DNA from: a bacterium
GTDB taxonomy: Bacteria; Zixibacteria; MSB-5A5; CAIYYT01
Reading direction: 5' to 3'
Assembly (NCBI GenBank): GCA_016708315.1
Contig: JADJGC010000010.1
Coordinates: 47,935-111,934 of the forward strand
Length of the DNA stretch: 64,000 bases
The position numbers and the translations under genes are program-made. Shown piece by piece: positions 42,850-51,388 of this stretch. Below the pieces are notes generated by a model that saw only the letters and a list, made by a program, of their open reading frames with translations, ran no database searches and was not told the DNA's origin. How positions within the stretch are numbered: position 1 is the first letter of the stretch; each line of letters begins with the position of its first letter.

Positions 42850-43842
42850 GTGAAAATTCTCGTCGCTTATCCGACGCGGCCCTCTTTTGTGGCGCGCGAT
42901 ATTGAGATACTCAAGCGCGAGCACTTTGTAATCGAACACAGCTATTATTCGCCGATGAGCATCGGACGCGGCATTCGTGCTGTTGCCGATTGCGAGATGG
43001 TTTTCTTGTGGTTCGCTTCGCAGCGTGCGCTGCCGCTTGTCTTGGCGGCAAGGATGATGGGCAAGCCGGTCGTCACTGTGGTCGGCGGTTATGAAGCGGC
43101 GAACTGCCCGGAGATTGAGTATGGGAATGCGCGGAGTGAACGACAGAAACGCTTCACGCGCATGATACTCAATCGTTCGCAGGCGATTGTTGCGGTCTCT
43201 CACTCGTCGAAAGATTCCATTGTCAAAAACCTCGGAATCGATGCCGCCAGAGTGAGCGTTATCTATCACGGGTTTGAGGACACGGCCAAGCTTCTTTCTG
43301 CGAGTGAACGAAGCACGGTGCTTACCGTTGGTCGACTTGAGAAAGAGAGTTGGCTGGTCAAAGGTCTGCGAGAGTTCTTCCTTGTGGCGCGCGAATTACC
43401 TCGGTTCAATTTCGTACTCATAGGCAACGTTGCTGACTATAACAGGGAAGATGCCATTGCATCCGGTGTGCCCAACTTGAGCTTAATAGGGGAGGTCCCT
43501 TTTACGGAACTGGGGACGCACTACGCGCGGGCCAAGGTGTATCTTCAAGCGTCGCGCCACGAGAGTTTCGGATGCTCAGTAGCCGAGGCTATGCTTCACG
43601 GCTGCATTCCTGTAGTCCGGAATGTTTATGCTTTGCCTGAAGTTGTCGGTGATTGCGGAGTAATCTTCAAGGGGGATAAGGTTGAAGCGATTGTTGCCGC
43701 AGTTCGGATGGCGATGTCGATGGATTCTTCGGAAGGGGAGAAGGCGCGCCAACACGTTCTGCTTGAGTTTTCTTACCAACGGCGTCAAACGGCGCTGCTC
43801 AGAATCATTGACACAGTCGGGAAGACGCTTTCACAGAAGTAG
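42850..43842 (+). CDS. Glycosyltransferase, GT4-like
   Basis: A 330-residue GT-B-fold enzyme transferring a sugar from a nucleotide or lipid donor. The N-terminal acceptor domain ('MKILVAYPTRPSFVARDI') is followed by the donor domain with 'VLTVGRLEKESWLVKGLREFF' and the E-x7-E type motif in 'HESFGCSVAEAMLHGCIPVV'. The start is GTG at 42850. It is convergent with the small gene at 43852, only 9 bp away, with no terminator between them. The sugar and acceptor are unknown. Confidence 0.87.
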   Translation: MKILVAYPTRPSFVARDIEILKREHFVIEHSYYSPMSIGRGIRAVADCEMVFLWFASQRALPLVLAARMMGKPVVTVVGGYEAANCPEIEYGNARSERQKRFTRMILNRSQAIVAVSHSSKDSIVKNLGIDAARVSVIYHGFEDTAKLLSASERSTVLTVGRLEKESWLVKGLREFFLVARELPRFNFVLIGNVADYNREDAIASGVPNLSLIGEVPFTELGTHYARAKVYLQASRHESFGCSVAEAMLHGCIPVVRNVYALPEVVGDCGVIFKGDKVEAIVAAVRMAMSMDSSEGEKARQHVLLEFSYQRRQTALLRIIDTVGKTLSQK

Positions 43843-43851
43843 AAAACTGAT

Positions 43852-44052
43852 CTACGCGAACAGGTCGACTAAGTGCTCGGACATCCGCAGGGAGGTCTTG
43901 AGGGCCATGACGTTGGCTTCGACGGTGCGCTCGGCGATCATCATATCAACCATATCCTGTGGATCTGACGATTCGAACTGAGCGATGTTGTTGGCCGCGC
44001 GCTCGGCCATTGCCAGTCCGTTTCTGATTCCGCTAATCGAGCTATCAAACAT
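43852..44052 (-). CDS. Small protein resembling the C-terminal helix of flagellar rod proteins
   Basis: A 66-residue protein with AAGGAG 10 bases before its ATG. Residues ~30-66 ('PQDMVDMMIAERTVEANVMA' and 'LKTSLRMSEHLVDLF') read like the Flg_bbr_C helix of FlgC/FlgE/FlgG-type rod and hook proteins, and residues ~3-25 ('SSISGIRNGLAMAERAANNIA') like their N-terminal helix. The whole central domain of a rod protein is missing, leaving just the two coiled ends. No other flagellar gene is in the window. It may be an independent small coiled-coil protein family; function unknown. Confidence 0.7.
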   Translation of the reverse strand: MFDSSISGIRNGLAMAERAANNIAQFESSDPQDMVDMMIAERTVEANVMALKTSLRMSEHLVDLFA

Positions 44053-44241
44053 AAAGTAGTATCTCCTTGCTTCTTTATCGACGGCGTTCCATTATGAATT
44101 CATTGGAATCCCCGCCTGTGCAGAAACTGCGCAGGGACTTATGGCGGAATTCGTTCCAGATCCCTGGACATGCCCAATAATTCGCCAAAATTTGGCACTT
44201 CGGACCTTATCCGACCATGGTGCAAAGCAGCGACAATTCGG

Positions 44242-44270
44242 TTGACAAATAGCCCTCTGACTGCTAAAAT
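44242..44270 (+). promoter_or_regulatory. Promoter of the EF-G-like gene
   Basis: TTGACA (44242-44247), a 17-bp spacer and TAAAAT (44265-44270), near consensus. Start site near 44277, with AGAGGAG at 44299-44305 before the TTG start. Confidence 0.75.
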
Positions 44271-44311
44271 AGCCGATTATGATGTTTATCTAAAGGACAG
44301 AGGAGTTGACA

Positions 44312-46393
44312 TTGAAAGAGTATCTCGCTGACCAAATTCGCAACATTGGACTGGTAGGACACGGTAGCTGCGGCAAAACGTCTCTTGCCGAATCGATTCT
44401 CTTCTCCACCAAAGCTATCCAGCGTCTTGGTAAGGTTGACGACGGTACGACTGTCTCCGACCATACGGAGGAAGAGACACGCCGCAAAATCTCCATTTCT
44501 GCGACTCTGTTGCACGCCGAGCACAAGGGCTGCAAGATTAACATCATCGACATGCCGGGCTTTGCCGATTTCATCGGCGAGGTTGTTGCCGGATTGCGCG
44601 TAGTTGATACCGCGCTGATCGTTGTCGATGCCTTGAGCGGTCCCGAATCGGGCACCGAATATGCATTCGACCTGGCGGAAACGTATCGTTGTCCGGCGGC
44701 CTTCATAATTAACAAGATCGAAAAAGAACATGTGAATTTTGAAGCCACGCTTGCCAAGCTGCATGACAATGTCAGCCCGCGCTGTTTGCCGGTGCAGATT
44801 CCGATTGGCGAAGCGCTCAATTTTAAGGGATTTGTTGATATCCTTAAGATGAAGGGCTTCGAGTACAACGCCGACGGCACGACCAAAGAAGTGCCGATTC
44901 CGGCTGATGTCAACGCTAAGGCTACTGAAGCACGCGAAAAGCTTACCGAAGCTGCCGCTGAAGCCGATGACGCGCTGCTTGAGAAGTTTTTCGAGTCGGG
45001 CGAATTGTCACAAGAAGATCTCGACAAGGGACTCAAGGCAGCCATTGCCAAGCGGGTGCTATTCCCGGTATTCATCAGTGCGGCGACCTCGAACAAGGGT
45101 GCTCTGCCGCTGCTTGATTTTGTCGTCACCTATTTCCCGGATCCGACTTTTGTCGCTGAGACCAATGCGCTCAAGGACGACAAAGTTGTGTCGATCAAGT
45201 TGGGCGAGAACGAGCCGCTTTGCGTGTTCTTGTTCAAGACCGTAGCCGAGCGCCACGTTGGCGAGCTTTCGCTGTTCCGTATTTATTCGGGACACTTGAA
45301 ATCGGGCGAAGAAGTTTTCAATTCGAATAAGAAAAACACCGAAAAGGTCGCCCAAATGTTTTCGCTCAACGGCAAGGAACGCACCGATATGCCGGTGGTT
45401 CATGCCGGTGATCTTGGCGCATTTGTCAAACTTAAGGATGCCCGTACCGGCTATACTCTTTGCTCGCGCAACAGCGGAATCGTCATGCCGCCAATCGAAT
45501 TCCCGGTCTCGACGATTGAATTCGCCGCTCAGACGGCCAACAAGGGTGAAGAAGACAAACTCGGCGCCGGACTTACGGCATTGAGCCATGAAGATCCGAC
45601 TTTTCACTATGAGATTAGCCCAGAATTGCACCAGACTATCCTCCATGGCCAGGGCGAGCTGCATTTGGATGTTGTTTGCAAGAAGCTCAAATCCAACTAT
45701 GGTATTGAAGTCGAATTGACGCAGCCGAAGATTGCTTTCCGCGAGACGATTACGCGCAAAGGCGAAAAGGCGTATCGCTACAAGAAGCAGTCGGGTGGTC
45801 GCGGACAGTTTGGTGATGTTTCGATCAAGATCGAGCCATTGGCACGCGGCGGTGGATTCGAATTTGTCGACGCCATCACCGGCGGTGTGATTCCGGCGAA
45901 GTTTGTTCCTTCGGTCGAGAAGGGCGTGATTGAGGCAATGGAGCGCGGTGTCATTTCCGGCAATAAGGTCGTAGATGTGCGCGTGACGTTGTTCTTCGGA
46001 TCATATCATACGGTTGACTCATCCGATATGGCATTCAAGATTGCCGGATCGATCGCCTTCAAAGAGGGCGCGGTCGAATGTAATCCGATTCTGCTTGAAC
46101 CGATCTATGATCTCGAAATCACGGTTCCGGACAGTCATACCGGCGACGTGATGGGAGATATGTCTTCCCGTCGCGGCAAGATTCTTGGAATGGAGCCGGC
46201 AGGGAAGTATCAGCGCGTCAAGGCGCAGGCGCCGTTGTCGGAGCTATTCAAGTATGCGACCTCGCTGCGCTCGATGACAGGCGGCAGGGGACGACATACT
46301 CAGAAGTTCGGGCATTATGATCCGGTGCCGAGAGAAATCACGGACAAGATCGTAGCCGAGTACGAGAAGCACCGTACCGAGGATAAGCACTAA
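44312..46393 (+). CDS. Elongation factor G-like GTPase (EF-G-2 type)
   Basis: A 693-residue five-domain translational GTPase. The TTG at 44312 lies 6 bases after AGGAG; another TTG at 44306 touches that site and is less likely. Several G-domain motifs deviate from classical FusA: P-loop 'GHGSCGKTS' in place of AHIDAGKTT, 'DMPGFADF' in place of DTPGHVDF (so the GTP-hydrolysis histidine is phenylalanine), and 'INKIEKEH' with glutamate for aspartate in NKxD. These features match the divergent EF-G-2 class known from Thermus and Myxococcus. Domain IV ('SGGRGQFGDVSIKIEP') is intact. Not part of a str operon. Its role may be auxiliary to the main EF-G. Confidence 0.9.
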   Translation: MKEYLADQIRNIGLVGHGSCGKTSLAESILFSTKAIQRLGKVDDGTTVSDHTEEETRRKISISATLLHAEHKGCKINIIDMPGFADFIGEVVAGLRVVDTALIVVDALSGPESGTEYAFDLAETYRCPAAFIINKIEKEHVNFEATLAKLHDNVSPRCLPVQIPIGEALNFKGFVDILKMKGFEYNADGTTKEVPIPADVNAKATEAREKLTEAAAEADDALLEKFFESGELSQEDLDKGLKAAIAKRVLFPVFISAATSNKGALPLLDFVVTYFPDPTFVAETNALKDDKVVSIKLGENEPLCVFLFKTVAERHVGELSLFRIYSGHLKSGEEVFNSNKKNTEKVAQMFSLNGKERTDMPVVHAGDLGAFVKLKDARTGYTLCSRNSGIVMPPIEFPVSTIEFAAQTANKGEEDKLGAGLTALSHEDPTFHYEISPELHQTILHGQGELHLDVVCKKLKSNYGIEVELTQPKIAFRETITRKGEKAYRYKKQSGGRGQFGDVSIKIEPLARGGGFEFVDAITGGVIPAKFVPSVEKGVIEAMERGVISGNKVVDVRVTLFFGSYHTVDSSDMAFKIAGSIAFKEGAVECNPILLEPIYDLEITVPDSHTGDVMGDMSSRRGKILGMEPAGKYQRVKAQAPLSELFKYATSLRSMTGGRGRHTQKFGHYDPVPREITDKIVAEYEKHRTEDKH

Positions 46394-46422
46394 GCGATCT
46401 CCACGATGTTGCAGCAATATGG

Positions 46423-46453
46423 CGCGGCGGATTAGAAGTCTGCCGCGTTTTTT
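46423..46453 (+). terminator. Intrinsic terminator of the EF-G-like gene
   Basis: CGCGGCGGA (46423-46431) pairs with TCTGCCGCG (46439-46447, one G-T), loop of 7, then TTTTTT. Confidence 0.9.
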
Positions 46454-46624
46454 ATGTGAAGGCGTTGTATGTATACTTTAGCCGTCCACGAACACCACAA
46501 AACTTTTTGTTGACGGACTCGTCTTAACTCGTTATTCAGAATTTGATCGAAGCCCTACTGCTTCGAGTTTGGGTACAATTCGAACTGAAGTAACATAACT
46601 TATAAACAGACCAAGGAGTCACGA

Positions 46625-47218
46625 ATGAAGAGATTCGTAATTTCCGCCACGCTTATCGTGTTGCTGGCGGCTTCCGCCGGTTCAGCGGCATCGCTCAAAT
46701 CTATGATGATGGTTGGCCCTTACGCGGGTTACACCCTCGGCCTTAGCGGCTTCGATGACTATGAAGACGAGTTCATTAAGACTTCATATGGCCCTGGAAT
46801 CAACTTCGGCGGCAATTTCCACTACGGTCTGAACGAGAAGATGATGATCGGAGGAGAAATCTACTTCCAAAGTTTCAAGGCTGAGGCGGAATCAAAGGAT
46901 CCTAATTTTTCACAAGTGAACTATTCCGAGTCTGAGTCAGGGACGAGCTTCCTGTTCAGCGCACTATACGCCATGAGCTATATGCAGCGGGCGATGCTTT
47001 TGCTGAACGCAGGCGCCGGCCTATATGATGGCGGCTCCGATAGTGACATCGGTTTCTTCGGCGGCGTCATGTATCAGCGCATGCTGAAGTCGACAATGTC
47101 GCTTTATCTGATGGCTCGCATGCATTTCGTCATGGCGAGCGAGACATTCATGATGCTTCAGTTGGCAGTTGGTCTTCATTTCTGGCTGGGTAACACCGGC
47201 GCTCCAATGGAAATGTAG
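46625..47218 (+). CDS. Small outer-membrane beta-barrel protein
   Basis: A 197-residue exported protein (signal peptide ~1-21, ending GSAA) with the alternating aromatic/glycine strands of an 8-stranded OmpX/OmpW-like barrel: 'VGPYAGYTLGLSGFDDY', 'GINFGGNFHYGLNEKMMIGGEIYFQ', 'LLLNAGAGLYDGG'. The methionine content is high. CCAAGGAG precedes the ATG; TTGACG at 46510 with TATTCA at 46533 is a possible promoter. Probably a paralogue of the next two barrel genes. Cargo or role unknown. Confidence 0.8.
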   Translation: MKRFVISATLIVLLAASAGSAASLKSMMMVGPYAGYTLGLSGFDDYEDEFIKTSYGPGINFGGNFHYGLNEKMMIGGEIYFQSFKAEAESKDPNFSQVNYSESESGTSFLFSALYAMSYMQRAMLLLNAGAGLYDGGSDSDIGFFGGVMYQRMLKSTMSLYLMARMHFVMASETFMMLQLAVGLHFWLGNTGAPMEM

Positions 47219-47243
47219 TAACCAGATTTCGCAAAAATAGTCA

Positions 47244-47267
47244 GGGCGAAGCCACGCTTCGCCCTTT
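47244..47267 (+). terminator. Terminator-like hairpin after the first barrel gene
   Basis: GGGCGAAG (47244-47251) and CTTCGCCC (47257-47264) form a perfect 8-bp stem with a short TTT tail. Confidence 0.65.
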
Positions 47268-47642
47268 GACGTTCCTCGCCAACGCTATATTAATCAATCA
47301 CTTGCACCGTTTTAATTTGACTGTTTTTCTCCTCTATTCCAAAAGTTTTTGTTGCGTTGAATATCGATAAAATGTGATACTTGCCCCCGTGGAGATTAGT
47401 CCCCTTGGTGAGTGGGACTCGCAATTGAATGCTAAACTGAATACTCGAAGGATGGTGATCGCTGCCGCTAACTTTCAGGGATGATTTGTGTTGTTTGCCT
47501 TTTCTAACTCGTCGTGGGTTAGGCTGTTAACTCACAATTCAGTGAACGATTTCACGAATCAGTTCAAACGAACTGCTGAAATAACAACGTAAGATAAAAC
47601 TGTAAGAGTGAAGAGACTCAACTAAATCGAAAGGATTCACAA
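47268..47642. other. Long leader region of the second barrel gene
   Basis: No gene in about 375 bp. Two small perfect hairpins, GTGAA-CGAT-TTCAC (47542-47555) and AGTTC-AAAC-GAACT (47561-47574), stand side by side 70-100 bp before the start codon. No convincing promoter was found, so a long structured leader is possible. Confidence 0.4.
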
Positions 47643-48260
47643 ATGAAGAAGACTCTTATTGCGATGGTGGTGCTTCTGATGGCCGCTTCGCTCTCCGCCC
47701 AAGGGATCGGCGATCTCAAGGGTAAAATGGCCGTCGGCGGATTTATTAACTACGGTATCGGCTTTGGAAAGATGTTTGACGACTACGAAGAGACCTTTGA
47801 AGACTTTACCGTCAAGAATGAGACCTCTCTCGGTATCTCGTTCGGCGGCAAGTTCCTTTATGGTTTGGCTCCGAAGATGGCGGTCGCTGCTTCTGTCGAT
47901 CGTCAGTCCATTAAGTACAAGGGCGAAGCATCTGGCGACCTTGGCGGATTCGAAGACATATTCAATTATGACGAAACCGAAAGCTGGATCGCAATCAACG
48001 TGAACGGCGTCTATTTCTTCTCACCTGAAAAGAAAATGTGTCCGTATGCCGAGGCAGGTCCCGGTTACTATATGCCTTCGCACGAAGATGCCGACTCCAA
48101 GTTTGGAATCAACGGCGGTCTTGGTATCCTGTACATGGTCAGCCCGACCGTGGGTGTAGACCTCGGTGGTCGTTTCCATATGATCTTCACCGAAGAAGAG
48201 AAGACCAACTACGCCGAGATTCATGGCGGCGTAAATGTGTTCTTCGGCGGCACGAAGTAA
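47643..48260 (+). CDS. Small outer-membrane beta-barrel protein
   Basis: A 205-residue barrel protein with a signal peptide of about 19 residues (ending LSAQ). 'MAVGGFINYGIGFGKMFDDYEETFEDF' and 'GISFGGKFLYGLAPKMAVAASVD' mirror the equivalent strands of the 46625 protein, so the two are paralogues, and 'PYAEAGPGYYMPS' and 'GGLGILYMVSPTVGVDLGGRFH' are typical OmpW/OMP_b-brl strands. GAAAGGA precedes the ATG. It ends before a strong terminator, so it is a single-gene unit. Confidence 0.82.
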   Translation: MKKTLIAMVVLLMAASLSAQGIGDLKGKMAVGGFINYGIGFGKMFDDYEETFEDFTVKNETSLGISFGGKFLYGLAPKMAVAASVDRQSIKYKGEASGDLGGFEDIFNYDETESWIAINVNGVYFFSPEKKMCPYAEAGPGYYMPSHEDADSKFGINGGLGILYMVSPTVGVDLGGRFHMIFTEEEKTNYAEIHGGVNVFFGGTK

Positions 48261-48302
48261 TTCGACCTCAGATTTAACAGATCGAAAATTACGTACTTTC
48301 AG

Positions 48303-48333
48303 ACGGCGGACATTGAGTCCGCCGTTTTTTTTG
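48303..48333 (+). terminator. Intrinsic terminator of the second barrel gene
   Basis: ACGGCGGAC (48303-48311) and GTCCGCCGT (48317-48325) form a perfect stem with an ATTGA loop and a run of eight T. Confidence 0.95.
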
Positions 48334-48369
48334 TGTATTGCCAAATTGTTCCAGCAGGGTTGATTTCTC

Positions 48370-48399
48370 TTGACGATCAGAGACCCTCATTACTATATT
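48370..48399 (+). promoter_or_regulatory. Promoter of the third barrel gene
   Basis: TTGACG (48370-48375), 18-bp spacer, TATATT (48394-48399), just after the preceding terminator. Confidence 0.6.
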
Positions 48400-48442
48400 C
48401 TAAGCGCATACAAAGCGCTGACTACAAGAGAAAGGTGGACCA

Positions 48443-49033
48443 ATGTTCAGTCGAGTTTCAATTATTGCGACTCTTTTCCTATTGCTGTTTGCAGGCGTAG
48501 GATTTGCCGGCCAGTCACCATTCAGCCGCGGTAGCCTTCTTATCGGAGGCGGCGGCACCTATCAGAGTTTCTCGCCGGACGAGGAATCAGGCGATGAAAA
48601 TCTCGACATCGTCGTCATGTCCGACATTGGCTATTTGTCCCAGTGCGTGCGCAGGGATATCGTTGATGCTTGGAAGAGTATCTTACGGCGACATGGATTT
48701 CAGCGCTGCGGCAATCGGGCCAGAGCTGACCTACTACTTTGCGAGCCGATCGCAATTGGAAAGCTACAGGCGCGCAGGCCCTACTACGGTTCGGCGCTGA
48801 TCGGTACCGTGAGTGAGGGAGAGGCGGATCTTGATTTCCGCTCGTTTTCTCTGGGTGCGGGCGCAATCGCGATGTTTGCCAAGAATATCGGCGGCTACTG
48901 CGAAGTGAGTTACAATTTCGATCATTTCAAGACCATTGAACCGGCGGCCAGCGTTTGGGATACCGAAGACGAGATCAAGTATGACGGCAAGCGCCTAGGT
49001 GTTGAGCTTGGGTTGCGGTTGTTCATTTGGTAG
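48443..49033 (+). CDS. Outer-membrane beta-barrel protein with two compensating frame breaks
   Basis: A 196-codon frame whose ends read as a barrel protein (signal peptide ~1-22; 'RGSLLIGGGGTYQSFSPDEE' at the start, 'YGSALIGTVSEGEADLDFRSFSLGAGAIAMF' at the end), but whose middle (about 48650-48780) is basic nonsense. In that stretch the next frame gives proper barrel sequence: 'LMLGRVSYGDMDFSAAAIG' and 'PELTYYFASRSQLESYRRAG'. One extra base near 48640-48657 and one missing base near 48775-48785 restore a single intact gene. AGAAAGGTGG precedes the ATG. Either two sequencing errors or a damaged gene. Confidence 0.7.
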   Translation: MFSRVSIIATLFLLLFAGVGFAGQSPFSRGSLLIGGGGTYQSFSPDEESGDENLDIVVMSDIGYLSQCVRRDIVDAWKSILRRHGFQRCGNRARADLLLCEPIAIGKLQARRPYYGSALIGTVSEGEADLDFRSFSLGAGAIAMFAKNIGGYCEVSYNFDHFKTIEPAASVWDTEDEIKYDGKRLGVELGLRLFIW

Positions 49034-49045
49034 GGGAGAGGGTGA

Positions 49046-49684
49046 GATTCACTTGGCGGTTGGTGCGGACTGTTCGAGGCGTCGGTAAAAAGAGGCCGGG
49101 AGTCTTGCGACGTCACCTGGCAACTGCTGTCGTCTGTTGCCGCGTTTAGCGAAGGGCGGCCAGACGATACTAAATCGAGCGAAAGCAGGAAGGGGTTCAG
49201 CTCTTCAGTTGGATTCGGTGCCGGTGTTGTCACGCTGCATCAGCTTTATCATTTGAACGGACCTGATTGGAAGTCGCCGACATACACACATCTGGCCTTG
49301 CGGACAACCGTGAGGGTTGGATACGCACCGAGCGATTATTTTGTCCCCTATATTTGCAGCAATTATTCATGGTATCGGTTCAAATTCGCCGCCACAAATA
49401 ATCACGAGATCACCATCAGCGGACTATTGGGTATCGGAATGGCGTTCTATGTATCACCCACGATGCCCACATCATACCTTTTCGTCGAAGTTGGCCAAGC
49501 CTCATTTAAGGCGCCATTCAAGAAGCAAGTCGGTACAGGGCGGGGCGCGGGAGCGGCGATTGGAATTGGCTATCAATTCACTCACCACCACTCCATTGAA
49601 TTCAGTGCAAACTACGGCACTACGAACTCCAAAAATCTCGCCACCAATGCTTGGAGCTATGCAATTGCATTCAATCTGAATTGA
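49046..49684 (+). pseudogene. 5'-truncated outer-membrane barrel gene
   Basis: The frame is open from just after a TGA at 49043 to 49684 and reads as barrel sequence throughout its second half ('SSSVGFGAGVVTLHQLYHL', 'LALRTTVRVGYAPSDYFVPYI', 'HEITISGLLGIGMAFYVSP', 'IGIGYQFTHHHSIEFSANYG', ending 'YAIAFNLN'). There is no ATG or GTG start, no signal peptide and no ribosome-binding site; the first possible start is a TTG at 49253 inside a strand. The 5' end has therefore probably been lost, making this a remnant of a fourth barrel gene in the cluster. Confidence 0.6.
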
Positions 49685-49780
49685 TTACTCCGGCTTGTCG
49701 CCAGCTTCGTAAAGTTAACAGCAGTTGATTCAAGAAAATTTAACTGTTGGACATTCTCGTTCGACGGTTGATTTTAGTGC

Positions 49781-51262
49781 ATGGCAAACTCTGAAACGCA
49801 GATGCACGAACAAGGGGATGGCTCGCAATCGCCGCGGTTGGTCGATCGACTAACATCGGAGGCGAATCTGTGGGCGATACTGGTCTCGCTGGTGATGGTG
49901 GCATACGTGCTTCTGCATTGTATGGCGGATTCGAAACTGCCGTTGCCGTGGGTCGATGAGTCGCATTTTCTCTGGCAAGCGGTGGCATTTTCGGAACACG
50001 GTAATCTTCACGCGCCTGAACTTAATGTTGAACGGACTATTCATTGGATGCCGCCCGGGTACTTCGTTGTCGTCGGGTCAGTATTCAAGTTCACTGGCGT
50101 CTCGCTGGGAGTTGCGCGGGGTGTCTCGTTGCTTGCGATGATGATGGCGGCGGTGGTAGTATTCACAATGGTGCGGCGCTTCGGCGTGCGCCTGCTTGGC
50201 TTGATCATCGGTGCTGGGTTCTTCCTGTCGGTGCCCTCTATCAAAGCTGGAAATGTTGCCCGCATGGATTCGCTATTGTGGCTGATGGTGGTCAGCGGGT
50301 TTGGTTTGATATTGAAGCAAAGGCAGATGCTGGGACTTTCGCTGATGGCGCTGTCTGTGCTTGTGCATCCCAACGGGGTTTACTTTTTGGGATTTGCGTT
50401 GGCTCTATGCTTATTCGAGAATATTCGTGATGGGAAGTGGCGGCGGCTCGATGCATTTGACATCACTGTTATTGGCATTACTTCAGTCGCGTGGGTCGGA
50501 TATCTCGTGTATGTCAGCGGGCACTGGAGCGACTTCCAAAGCGATATGGCGTTTCAGTTAGCGCGGAAGTCCTCCTATGACTTGAGCCGTTTGATTACAT
50601 TCAACAACATTGGCGAATTGATTGTCGCGACCGCCGCAGGAGTCTATTGCTGGCGCAAGTCACTGCCGGTTGGAAAGCTGTTCTTTCTCGCGATACCGGC
50701 GTGGCTGGTGTATGTGATCGGCATTGAGATGTGGTACAAGTTCATGTATGGAATGGGGTATTTTCTGCTCGCGGTGATCTGTTTGGTTGTGCTTGAACAT
50801 TACTTTACTGAAAAGTCGATTCGCATTTTCCAGCGACTTCGGCCGGTGGTCTTAGCTGTTTCGGCAGTGATTATTGTTGTTGGGGCGATGTATTGGCATC
50901 AAAGGCAGATCCCCGGCATGAAGTACATGACAATGGATGATCTCGCTGACGTTGGCGGTCAACTTGATTCGCTGGCGGTGAGTCATCCCGGATCGGTCAT
51001 CGAGTTCTTCCCGACGCCCGATGCGTTCTACTTCATGGAACAGCGCGAACGGGGTCTGCAATTTAGCAATCCGAAGTTTTCAACGCGCCGGCCGGACTAC
51101 TTTCTTGTCCGCGAGTCTGCGATTTTCGCAGCGCATTTCAATCCCGAAAGCCAGGGCGTATCGGAGATTCAGGGTTGGGGGACTGGTGAGATTGCGAAAC
51201 ATCTTATCCGGTCGCGAGGCGGCAGCGAAAAATGGTATCTCATTCCGGTTGGAAATGATTAA
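49781..51262 (+). CDS. GT39-like integral membrane glycosyltransferase
   Basis: A 493-residue polytopic protein of the GT-C fold, with about ten membrane helices from residue 30 to 375 and a periplasmic C-terminal domain. The first periplasmic loop has 'LPWVDESHFLWQAVAF', where the D-E pair is the catalytic motif of dolichyl/undecaprenyl-phosphate-sugar glycosyltransferases (ArnT/PMT-like), and 'HWMPPGYFVVVGSVFK' is the usual following segment. It would transfer a sugar from a lipid carrier onto a lipid or protein at the outer face of the inner membrane. Acceptor unknown. No clear ribosome-binding site at the ATG. Confidence 0.8.
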   Translation: MANSETQMHEQGDGSQSPRLVDRLTSEANLWAILVSLVMVAYVLLHCMADSKLPLPWVDESHFLWQAVAFSEHGNLHAPELNVERTIHWMPPGYFVVVGSVFKFTGVSLGVARGVSLLAMMMAAVVVFTMVRRFGVRLLGLIIGAGFFLSVPSIKAGNVARMDSLLWLMVVSGFGLILKQRQMLGLSLMALSVLVHPNGVYFLGFALALCLFENIRDGKWRRLDAFDITVIGITSVAWVGYLVYVSGHWSDFQSDMAFQLARKSSYDLSRLITFNNIGELIVATAAGVYCWRKSLPVGKLFFLAIPAWLVYVIGIEMWYKFMYGMGYFLLAVICLVVLEHYFTEKSIRIFQRLRPVVLAVSAVIIVVGAMYWHQRQIPGMKYMTMDDLADVGGQLDSLAVSHPGSVIEFFPTPDAFYFMEQRERGLQFSNPKFSTRRPDYFLVRESAIFAAHFNPESQGVSEIQGWGTGEIAKHLIRSRGGSEKWYLIPVGND

Positions 51263-51388
51263 ATTGCCGGCGCGTAATATCGCTCTATGAAGTCCATTTG
51301 TCCCTTGTGAAATTTGGAACCAATCAGTCGATAATACGTTAAGAAGAGTGAACAACAGTGGCGATTGTTCTTACAGGAGTTCAACGCT

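Noticed and set aside
44306..44311. TTG at 44306 as the start of the EF-G-like protein.
   Set aside because: It directly abuts AGGAG with no spacing; the TTG at 44312 has a 6-base spacing and an identical frame.
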